From Hygrocybe punicea (lineage: Eukaryota > Basidiomycota > Agaricomycetes > Agaricales > Hygrophoraceae): DNA of 64,000 bases. Where the stretch lies: the NCBI GenBank assembly GCA_963556145.1, contig OY744462.1:1116001-1180000 (forward strand), read 5' to 3'. Under the pieces are notes generated by a model. That model was given only the letters and a program-made list of their open reading frames with translations, searched no databases and had not been told where the DNA came from. Positions 10,826 to 21,700 of the stretch are shown here, piece after piece. How positions within the stretch are numbered: the stretch's first letter is position 1; every line of letters starts with the position of its first letter. The position numbers and the translations under genes are program-made.

Positions 10826-12222
10826 GATTGAAGAGGGATGAGATTGATATCATTGGCTGTACTGCTGCAGGGGGAGGAATGCTCGGCAAAATACCAGATT
10901 TGCGCCAACAGTTCTGGATAGTGCTTGCATCCACCTCACGCCAAGCAGTATCAGTGAGTCGCATAGCCTGTAATTGGTTGATATCATATATTTCAGAGGG
11001 TGTTATGCCAGCATCGTATTTGTCAATGGCATGTTCAATAAAACTGGCTCAATAATGAGCCTTGAAGCATCAGCTGATGCCCTGATCCATTGGTTGAGCA
11101 TGTGCAGTCAGATTCACCTCGAAGTTCTCCACACAAATATTTTGAAGACCATCTGGGACAATGTGACCTGGAAAATTGTCTTGCAGAAGAAGGATCTTGC
11201 GATTTTTGGCAACAAGTTCCTGATCCCATTGCTGAAGCCATTCTTGATACAGGGGCAATGTCATCCAAGCTTTCACGTTGTTCTGGTAGTAAAATCCAAG
11301 CTGTGTGCCAGTCTTCTTTCCAAATGCTCGGGGTTTGTATGCCTTTCCAATAACAATTGGTGGCAGTTTTTCAGATCCAGTGGCATTAGCTGTGAAGGCA
11401 TAGGTCAACCTGGTTTTGTTGCCTTTAACTCCTGACATCCTCTTGTCTGCCAATCCTCGATCTGGCAGCATCCTATCATTGATGTGAGTGAGATGATGAA
11501 ACTGACAAAATGATACGTGCCCATAAAATAATCCAGTCTCATCCATATTAAAAATGTCCCTCAGCTCATAACCATACTTTTTGATAAGTTCCTGAATACA
11601 CCACCTTTCCCTCTCAACTTTCTCTGGGTCTGCCGATCCAGCTTCACTGTGATGCTTAAACTGTTTCAAACCATTCCTAGTCTTGAAACGAGTCAACCAA
11701 CCCTCACTCCAATTAAGACGCTTGTCTCCCGGAACACCAGTGAGGTCTGCAAATTTTTTTCACTTTTGGTGCAACACTTCACCTGTGATAAGAATATTAT
11801 CTCCCATCACCTTCGAAACCCAGAGATCCAACATTTCTGTAACCTCTGGATGCTGTGTCTGACAAACTTGTTTTGCTGTGCGCTTGCCACCACTACTCTG
11901 TGCCCACTCTTCCTGCCACTTTCCTTCTTCCTTTACCCATGTGGAAACCAGAGGTTGTTTGATCATTAGGTTTGGATATATCAGACTGAAGTGCTTTGCA
12001 GTTTTTGACTTGTTCTTGCCATTGGCATGATACCAATTAAGAATCTCAATGTGCTGGGCAAGTGTGGCATTTTCTCTCTTGGTGAATACAGGTGCAGCAC
12101 GTTCCTTATTTGACAGGACCTTCTCCTCCCTGGGTTTATCCTCAGGGCCTGTAGGTTCATCTGTCATTGTGTGGGATATACAATTCATTAAAAACATGTA
12201 TGACTTTGGTAAGGTCACCTGC

Positions 12223-13087
12223 TGTAGATGCGGGTTCAGGGTGGCTTCGGAAGATAAGATCCTAACCTAGGGGTGTCAGCGTAGAAGTGACGGTGGATAA
12301 TCAGTGTCAGAAATAATAGTAAAAGGTGAAATGTAAGTAAAATGTAAAGCCGCCATGTAAAACTGGACAAATAATAACAAACCTGGTGATGAATGGACTG
12401 AAAACAGACAAATAATAATAATGAACCTGATGATGCCAACGATGTCGGGTATGGTGGGTTGGGTCAGGTCAGGTCAGAAATGATGAATGAATAATGGAAC
12501 AACAATAAGGACGACGAAGTGAACTATAAAAGTCTAAGGGTTTACGAGGACGAGCATTTGAAGGGATTAAAACATGATTCTGACTATGAGGAAATGGGCA
12601 CTAAGGGTATCTCTTTTTGTACAGTCATCAAGGACCCTTTTTATAGTACATGTATGGGTAGTCTACTTTTGGGCATGTCTATTTCGGCTGATGGTCAACT
12701 ACAAAGAAAAGTTGGAAAGGGGATGAGAAGAGGGAGGTTGCGATGCGACGAAGACAGGAAAATGGAAGGGAAAACGAATATCCACGAAAAAGATGTAAAA
12801 TGTCCTACATATCTCTGAAAGGACGAGGGGATGGGTATATAAGGCAAGTCCAAAGTCGGGAATCGAGTCCGATGAGATCCGTCTCCTATAATTGGAACTC
12901 TGGGGCTTATGAGGCTGCCGGATTTGGTCCAAAAGCGGCCATGACAAAGCAGCATACATCGGGTCACATCAGGTCATGTCACGTCGGGTTACGTCGGGTT
13001 GGAATGCGAGTTGTTTGGAGGTATCGGGTTCATCTGGATTTGTGATATATCGACAATATGGACTCAGGGGAACATTGAGTCTCTACA
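12223..13087 (+). repeat. 865-bp solo LTR (repeat X, copy A)
   Basis: Begins TGTAGATGCGGG and ends GTCTCTACA. The flanking 4-mers are CTGC (12219-12222) and CCGC (13088-13091), a duplication with one CpG-type change. It lies exactly at the end of pogo transposase exon 1. Diverged relatives occur at 41167-47300 (same strand) and 59213-59859 (opposite strand). It contains a TATATAA-like box at about 12836. The ORFs in it are not genes. Confidence 0.75.
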
Positions 13088-13759
13088 CCGCCAGGTCCTG
13101 TAACCTTCTGACAATGCCCTTTTGTTTGTTGTCAAGTCTTTCCAAACCCCTCTCGTAGTCTGATGCCTTGTCCAGAGTGTCCAGAACACATTGCTTGTTC
13201 ACAAAATTAGCATTGTTGTCCAGCCATTTCTTGTCCTGAGATGAAATTGATTTTTTTTCTGCCAAGCAAGTCTGGAGGTCTGTTCTCCTGGAATTGACTT
13301 GTTTCTCCAGTATATTTAAGCCCTTCCTGAGAACTTCAAGAGGCTTTAGCAGCATCGTAGGCAGAGAAATAAATTTTAAAAATGTTATTCAGTTCAGAAA
13401 TTGTGACATTAGTTACGTATTTCTACATATATCCCTGGAATATTCTAGAAAAATGTATGGGTTTTTCCCCCAGAAGGCTATGGGTTATGGGTTTATGTGA
13501 GAGTATGGGTTATGGTACAAAAATCCCTGCGAACCAACTCAGGATCCTCAAAATCTTATGGGTTATCATAGAGTATGGGTTTTGAGGGGTATGGGTTTTG
13601 AGGGTGTTGACTGTATCACTAGATCACATGATATCAGTCAGCTATCTGTTGATAAGATCTGGAAATCCCAGTGTCTCCACGTTTTCCTGATGACTATATT
13701 AGGAAATCAGGCTGCGCCAACATACATGCAAACAGCTAGCGCTATAATTCACTACCGGC

Positions 13760-15382
13760 ATGACCACCGACACAGATGCCTTGCTGATCCTGCGGCAGGC
13801 CATTAAATCACATACACCCATTACCTATGCCAAGGACGACCAACCGTCCTCTTCCCTGCTCTCCGCAACCCACCTAGTTGTCGCTGCGGGACACACACTC
13901 CTCAAATCAAGCCCAACGCGTTATCGCAAGCCTGGTGTGTCTACGTCGACGGAACCAACTTCGAACCCCCACGATTTTTTCTCCGTCGAAGCTGTGTATC
14001 TGGCATGGCTGCTGCGAGACGCACCCGGAGCGGACTACATGAAGCAAGCTAGGGAGAATGGGCTAGCAGTTGGTTTCGTGAGTGTTACAGAGAGGAAGAG
14101 CGTCGTGGATTGGCTGGAAGGAAATGCCACCGACCACGGAAAGATTGTGCCCCTCGCCGGTGAGAATGCATTCGTTCTGCTGGTCACATCGACTAGTTCA
14201 CCTACCACTCCGTCCGTCAGCGGAATCAACCACCCCACCCGGAACGCCACCACGTACGAGCAGTTCTGCAGCCACGCCTTTTACAAGCCCACATAAGTCA
14301 AGTGAATCCACTTTGTCACCGTCTAAAAGACGGTACGTCACCGACACGCAAGACGTCGAGATCGTCAAGAAAATCAAACAAAATGAGGTGGAACTGAGGG
14401 ACCGAAACACTATTTTGCGTGGCGTGAAACCGAATGTTGGCCTTTTTTTTTTGCATTATATCGTGGCGTAACAGCGGCACAATCAATACTTTCAGAACTT
14501 TTCGGCCATCCGAACCATTTACTCTGAAAAATTGAAGAAACTCAGGGAAGCCAGCAAACCCGGTGCTGTACAACTGGCAATTACCCCTGCAGAGGCAAAA
14601 ATGCAAGCCCGCAAAGCCCGTAAGCAAGCTCATGCATCTTATGGAATATGATCTAAGCTGTCTCCCGTGGTAGGAAGCATGTACCCTATCATCATGATCT
14701 CTTCCTCGCCTACGGCACTCATCACCATGCACAACGTCAAGCGTTTTCTCCAGGAGTCCACGTCAGTCTCTCCCCCTTCCCCCTCCCCCTTAACTAACCA
14801 CGAGTGAGCAGGTTTGAGCCCTCGCAAGACGCGCGGGCCCGTGCCACCGCCGAGGGTAACACACGCCCGGAAGATCTTATCCCAATATATCGCAAGCGCA
14901 CTCACATTGACCCGAGCGGCAAAGAAACGGAAACACATGCGCGCTATTTCGTCGTAGACAGTATCGAAGCGCTGGCCAAGTTCGGTACAGACGCATGGGA
15001 TCGCGTGGTATGCGTAATGACGACCGGCCAAGCGTGGCAGTTTCGCCCGTACAAGTGGAGTGAGCCCAGACAACTGTTCCATCACGGTGTGTCCGAGCCG
15101 TCTTTCCATCACTTTATCTAGTGACTTACGTATCGGTGATGGCAGTCAAGGGGTTCTACGTATCGTGGGCGAACGACCCTCCAAATACCAAAATCAAAGA
15201 TTGGAATGTCACTGAATTGAAGGTTTGTCCTCGCGTATACGGTTTTCCACGCGCTCATGCAACATTTGGTCACGTAGATTGATCAACACAGGCGTCACGT
15301 TGATAAGTCTGTTGTAGCCCATTTTTGGAAGACCTTGGACGAGTGGACAATGGCCAATAAACCTTCTCTGATGAAAGGATAG
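13760..15382 (+). CDS. CDC73: CDC73/parafibromin, Paf1 complex subunit, with one in-frame TGA
   Basis: Nuclear subunit of the Paf1 complex, which travels with RNA polymerase II and supports histone modification during elongation. Exons as I read them: 13760-14159, 14221-14435, 14496-14761, 14812-15086, 15146-15222 and 15278-15382. These sum to 446 codons in frame. The N-terminal domain includes SVEAVYLAWLLRDAPG and KSVVDWLEG. The middle has RRYVTDTQDVEIVKKIKQN and RGVKPN-NFSAIR. The C-terminal Ras-like domain has PIIMISSSPTALITM, WDRVVCVMTTGQAWQFRPYK, IKDWNVTELK and FWKTLDEW. Position 14649-14651 is TGA in the linker before the C-terminal domain. It fits a CGA to TGA change, and I see no intron that would remove it. 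Otherwise the gene looks functional. The first ATG is used; the pogo element ends 145 bp upstream. The first intron could also end at 14196. Confidence 0.9.
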
Positions 15383-15740
15383 AATTTTCATTCTCTGTAA
15401 ATACAGATTCTACCTTGCCTCACAAGTTGTGCCTGCTTCCCTTTGTAAAAACAACCTCATGTTCTTTCGCATATATATTATTACTTGGCACAATTCAACG
15501 TTGTCACCTGCTATTAATGTTGAAGTTGGCTTTGTGACATGTGTGGCGTCAGCGAGTTGTTTAACGCAACCATGGCACTTCTCGTCCTGCAGGAACCTGC
15601 GTACAACATACTGTTAGTGCGCCAAGTTGCTTTGATTCCTTCTTGACAAAATGCACTGGGTTGATGTCACAAATGCATCTGATAGAATTTAACGTTCATA
15701 TTTCCGAGTCAACATACTTGGTATGGTGAGGATGCTCACC
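15383..15740. other. Convergent intergenic stretch
   Basis: Between the CDC73 stop and the convergent kinase stop. It contains T-rich and AT-rich sequence (for example around 15470) that could hold both 3' ends. No other feature seen. Confidence 0.5.
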
Positions 15741-18700
15741 CTACATAACAGCGTTTCTGACCTGCTCAATCCTACCACCCAGCAACCTGAATATAGTGTC
15801 CAGCCCGGTCAAGACACCCTCATCTGGACCTTGTCCAGGCTTGATTCGAGTGTGTGCGAAATCAATCAACTTGACGATGTATGGGGGACCTGGTCCGTCG
15901 TCCTCGTCGTCATCGTCGTCCTCGTCCTCACCCTCGTCGTCACCCGCACCCGCACCATCAGCAAGGTCTTCGTTGTACTCGTCTTCCTCGTGCCCTTCCT
16001 CTTCGTGACTCCGAGCTTCCATCATTTTCAGCCCTTCCTCTGTCTTCTCCCAATCAGCCTCGTACGCGATCAAAATACTCCCACCTGCCATACGCAAGTG
16101 AACTTGCCGGAACGCGTTGCGGATAGCCGCGATATCCGCGCGAATGGCGTTCAGAATTGGGAGTAGGAGATGACGAGGCAAGCCGCTCGTGGAGGCAGGA
16201 GCAGGAGAAGGTGGGTGGGTGGCAGAGAATGGTGCCAGTGGAAAAAAGCGTGCAATCCCGTCCGGTAAGTCAGACGATTTAATGGATTTTCCATACGACT
16301 TTGGTGTGATAACCGGTTGAGAGGACACATGATCATACACCTAGTAAAGTACAGAGAAAGATTAGACGGAACAAAACAAGATCATGATGAAAGAACCTGG
16401 AATCCGGTAAGACGTATCCCTGTCTCCAAAGATGTCGTCTGTCGGGCGGTATTTGTCATTCGTGCGATCTTCTCTGGAGATGCAGCTTCGTCATAGAGGA
16501 CAGTACCAAGCTTGATGTCCAGGATGTTGGGTTTGAGGAACGAGTACGTCAGGTTCTCAAGAACAATGGACTGTAAAGTAGGGACTGCCATGGATGCATC
16601 CGGATGCATCCGGATGAATATCCGTGGATGATGGATAAATTCTTGTGGATATGGATGATATCCATGGATATCCACAACATCCACAAAACTTTTAAGTGTG
16701 CATTTTGTACAAGTAATGTAATAATTTGTACTACTGACATGTAACAATTAGTTTACCAGCAATAGATTTGTGTTTGAACTGATTTTCACTGAGAACAAGG
16801 CTGATTTAGTGTTTTGTTGGGTTTTGGGATATTGCAATGTGGAATTGGGTTTTAAACATTCATTTTTGCATGTAAAATCATGAAAGAATTTGAGCAAGTG
16901 CTACTAATACATATGTATTGGACTGCATTTTGTAGTTGTGCACTTTATTACATATTCATTGATGGCAGCCCAAAATCCGGATGTCAGGAGGGGCTTCATG
17001 AACATGATTTAGTATTCTGTGTATATCTTTGTGAATACTTAATGAAATCCATTTATTCTTTTTTTGCCTAAGACGTCACTTCTGCTGCCATCTGCATAAA
17101 TTTTTACACAATTTTACAGCCATTTTAGTAATTCATGGCACTTGCAACTTTTTTTTTTTCAATTGAGAAATTTTGACTTAGTAGAATTTCAAATGCTGAA
17201 TCTTGTATCTCATGAAATACTGCATGGATTGAGATGGTTATAGAGGGAAAGTTGTACTATTCGTTAAGGGCTACATACTGCTGTAATTAGATTTGGACAA
17301 TATTGAGTATATGGTGAGCTGTGGATGAACTAAAAGGTAAACTAGTGTTTTTTGACACCCAAAATGGTATTATCAAATTATGCTGTCAGATGAAGTCCTG
17401 TGAAGAAGATTGTAGGGAGAAACCTGTTTAGTTTTTTATGGGCTAGAAGTACATATACCGTGTTTTCCTTCACTTTTATCCTTTGGGCCAACATTTGGAA
17501 TTCATGTAATATTTCAATCCTAATGCAGACAAACACGGTACAAGCAATATTGGCTCAAGGGACAAAAATGAGGGGAAAAACAGTATATGTACTTCTAACC
17601 CTTGAAAAACTAAACAAGTTTCTCCCTACAATCTTCTTCACAGGACTTCATCTGACAGCATAATTTGATAATACCATTTTGGGTGTCAAAAAACACTAGT
17701 TTACCTTTTAGTTCATCCACAGCTCACCATATACTCAATATTGTCCAAATCTAATTACAGCAGTATGTAGCCCTTAACGAATAGTACAACGTTCCCTCTA
17801 TAACCATCTCAATCCATGCAGTATTTCATGAGATACAAGATTCAGCACTTAAAATTCCACTAAGTCAAAATTTCTCAATTGAAAAAAAAAAAAGCAGCAA
17901 GTGCCATGAATTACTAAAACAGCTGTAATATCCATAAGACATTGGCCCTGTACCTGATGGGATATCTTTGCAGATACTTGTACACTTGTCACAGTGCATT
18001 TCTACAAAAGTGGCTTGGAGCTGGGCAACACTAAATTATATACAACACCATCAGAGCCAGAAAGCACAAATACTAAACCAGTTAGCTAAAAAACAATGTA
18101 GCAAATTGTTACAAATTCAATTATCAAGCAAAAAACCTGGCTTCTTCATCACTGAGCTCCTCTTCATCATCTGTCTCATTGACACCAATTTCTACCTCAT
18201 CAGGCTCATCTCCTGCCCTCTTCTGACTCTCACCTCGCATCTGTGCCTCAACAATCTTGATGGTATCTGAAAGTCCTGGATAGAATGGAGTTCTTGCCCA
18301 GGATCCAACAGCAACCTGAGCTTTGAACGTCTGAGGACTAGTGTTGTGTTGAAGATGGTTGACCTCAAGCCTCCCAACAGAGAATGCACGTTCTGCATCC
18401 ACAGAAGATGCTATAATGGAGTTTAGCAAGAACACAAATGATATCAGTTAGACTCACCTGGTGCAGAGCAAAAATCAAGTCCAAACTTTGAAAGTCGAGG
18501 TCGTTGCTCCTTGGCTTGATCCCAATACTTGATAAGCCCACCAGCCTCTTTAATTGCAGAGGGCTTGATAATTGGGTCAGCCAAATACGTACTGATCATG
18601 TCGGGATCTTGAGAATCATCAGGCTCCTGTGAAACAACCCACTTTGATTTGGGCTGCAATAAAATTATAATTATCTGAACTTGGAGTTGTAAAATTAAAA

Positions 18701-21700
18701 TTTACCTTGCCTCTCCGAGGAGCTGCATTAGCCAAATGTTCAGGTCCTTCATCTCCCTTGTATGATTGGTTCCACCGAGTAACAACCAACTTTCTGATGT
18801 CACGGATCTGAGCAGCAGTGCGACCATGATCTTTGAACCACTTCAGCTTCTTATCAGGGCACATAACTAAACAATATTAGTTGGAATGTAATGAAAAACA
18901 AATTTTGTACACACCTATAGCAATTACATACAGCTCACAGTCCTTCATAAGGCGATAGTATTTGTCGATTAAGAGCAAAACTGCTTGTGCTGCAACACGG
19001 ACAACATTGGGCAACTCGCTGTCGTCATCGTCACGAACCATAGTCATTGATTTTTCAATGGAATCCAGCATGGGTAGGACTTCCGCAATAAGGGGAACCT
19101 GAGACTGTGAGAACAGCTTTGTCGGTTCATCAAACACCTGCCGAAAATAAAATCAGATTTTTACTCAAGAAATATAAATATTTGACCTCAAGTATGGAAC
19201 TTAGCGTCTCTGCAAGATCCCACTGCTCTTCTGAAAGTCGGTAGGCTCGTAGGTTATTGATGGCAGCTCCAGTAAGTTGCTCAACAGGACTTCTGAAGTA
19301 GAGATGAGCGTTTAAGCAGGTGAGATCTGAATTCCACCGAGTAGTAACACGGCGGTCAAGTGTCGTCTTATCGCCAGGAAGATCCTTGTCATTTGACACA
19401 AGAGTATCAAACTTCTCCTTGAGTGTTGAATTGTCATGAACACGCCGGGCAAGACCAGCAACCTTGAACTCCATTAAAACCATCATACACCCCATTATGA
19501 TGAATTTAAACTTACCCGGGGGAAAAGCTGGAGTGCCATCTTGTTCTCCTCTGGATCAATCACCACACCATCCAATCTCATCATCTCAATAGCCCTATCA
19601 CGAGTAGTTTTAATGATAGCAGAATCATGAGCATCCCTACCATCATCTGGTGTAGTGGCTGCATCAGTTGCAATACCTTCTTCTTCCACAGCAAGTTCAT
19701 CGTCAGAGACGTCATCAGGTTCAATGATGGCTAATATAATATAATATTTGGCTCAGTATAATATTGGTATACATAGTTCTAAACTCACCCTCTGTGGCAG
19801 CAGCTTCTCTTTGTTTCTTCTTTGGCGCTCGAAAGAAGAAAGATATAAAAATCTAAAAATCTATTAGTTATGTGGGGAAGGGGTTGAATTGATGGGTACC
19901 TTTGCCAAGAGATTAATAATGTGTGGGAAGCACCGGCCACGAGCAATCATCCCACGAAAAGATGGAATGAGGTGAGGAAGATACTTCGCCAATGCATCAT
20001 TATTACTGGCATTATCCATGCATATCGAGAGAATCTATAAAAAATTGCTTCAGGCAACAATGAAAGAATAAATAAAATAAGAAGCAAACAAATTTATCAA
20101 GTCCAAACCGTTTCAAGCAGTTGGCAGTAACCGTAGCAAGATATACACCGTCATGTTTTTGAGTTAACCTAACAATAATAAGATATAGAATAGATTTTTA
20201 AAGTATATTCAAGACTGACCGGATAAATTCAAGGATAGCCCGATGAATGATACCATCAGAAAACCAAACAACAACAATCCCGAGGAAGGATGCGACAATA
20301 GGAGCTGTCCATCCATCCAGAACCAAATGGATAGTGGAGTTACGGGCCTTGATATAATTTTATTAATACAGAAATATATATAAAGGCTGATGCTCACCAT
20401 GAAATAATTCCGAACATTCTTAGACATCTCAGCATAGATAGCTTTGATATCACGTGAGACCGTTTGAGGAGCAGGCAGGACAGTTCCAGGACGAAGCATT
20501 TCAACTTCAGCACGATAATCTTCATCCAAGACAGAATTGAACGGACGGTGGTTTTTAGCACACCGCAGAGCAATTAGGGTACGATGGGCAGCAGAAGAGT
20601 AATGTGGTCCCATAGATGCAACAGCTGTAGCATGAGCAGTAGAACCTAAACGAGTACTACAAGCCTTAACACGATCTTGGATATTTTTTGTTCCATGGCC
20701 AGTAGACATTCGGGCACGGCGATGAGGCAGGTGGTGAGCAGGATCAACCTTACAGGTAAATACAAAGGTCAATGCCAAGGGTCGTCCTCTGCCATCCAGC
20801 TCACGGCTAAGGGTGATGTCGAAGTGATCATAAACATTGGAGCGCCATGAAGCCTTTGAAGCCTCTAAATGTACATGAATGAGCTTCATTTTCATCAAAG
20901 AACAACCACTCACCAATAATCTCACTATCTGGCAAGCCCCATACCTCTTTATCAGTCTTGTTCACAATTCCCCGCTTAGCTGCGCGAGCCTTCATAGGTG
21001 AGATAAGCACTGCAGGACCAGCTGGTTGATCTGCGTCGTTGTCAGAGTCCTCGTCGGATAACGGCATGGTGGGTACAGCAGCAGGCTGAGCAGCTGTGGG
21101 CCTCCGAGGCATTGCTAGGTGTTACGAAGGTTGTGGACAAGGCAAAGCGGCCCCGATACTCACCAAACATCTTGGGCGGAGTATGATATTGCGGTACTCC
21201 ATCTCACGGTTTTCACATGTCAGACAATTTATTTATGGTGTTACTACACACAGATAATTTCGGGGTGAGAGTCCAGACCACCCAGCTTGTGTTTGGATGC
21301 GAGAGAGGGTGGCGGTGGGCAGGCATTGTCCGAAGGTCCCCAACTCGCGAGGGAGGTGGTGGTGGTGCTGGTGGTGGTGGTGGTGAGGTTCCGATGACCA
21401 TCCGGCTCGCATTTGAATGTGAGGGATGGTGGTGGTGGGCTAGCGTTCCCGAGGGGGTAGTGGGTGGTGGTAGTGGTGGTGGTGAGGTTCCAATGAACCT
21501 CCAGCTCGCGTTTGAATGCGAGGGAGGGTGGCAGTGGGCTGGCGTTGTCTGAAGTCCCCGCCTGTGAGGGAGGAGCTAAGGTGGTGGTGGTGAGGTTCCA
21601 ACGAACCTCCGGCTCGCATTTGAATGCGAGGGAGGGTTCCCCAACTCGCGAGGGAGGACACGATCTGGATGCCAATACTTCACCCTCGGGGCCGGTAAAC

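Larger units (their letters stand above)
1652..13355 (-). pseudogene. pogo/Tigger transposase, split by two insertions
   Basis: DDE transposase of the pogo/CENP-B-like family. Reading 5' to 3' on the minus strand: exon 1 (13355-13088) is a coiled-coil-like N-terminus. An intron of about 57 bp begins at 12218. The next exon carries the helix-turn-helix region (KRENATLAQHIEILNWYHAN), then the tail of the DNA-binding domain (SEGWLTRFK). The catalytic core has MDETGLFYG for the first Asp, QDNFPGH for the second and QPMDQGI for the third, with 30 residues between the last two (DD30D). The C-terminal acidic tail (DEMTDEEICQA) is at 1900-1652, beyond the gypsy insertion. In-frame stops occur after VLHQK, after MDQGIS and at the RAHY.. 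position a few residues on. At least the latter two fit CGA to TGA changes. The gene is dead, and the joins are inferred from the target duplications. Confidence 0.88.
1401..13613 (-). mobile_element. pogo/Tigger-like DNA transposon, heavily nested
   Basis: Inverted termini start CAGTCGAAACCCTC at 1401 and end GAGGGTGTTGACTG at 13613. Both are flanked by TA (1399-1400, 13614-13615), the duplication expected of pogo/Tc1-mariner elements. Subterminal AACCCATA motifs recur on both sides, with several copies at 13440-13600. The transposase gene lies on the minus strand in three pieces. Without later insertions the element would be about 2.5 kb. It now holds a gypsy element (2007-10825) and a solo LTR (12223-13087). 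The right end is only about 145 bp from the CDC73 start codon. Confidence 0.9.
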
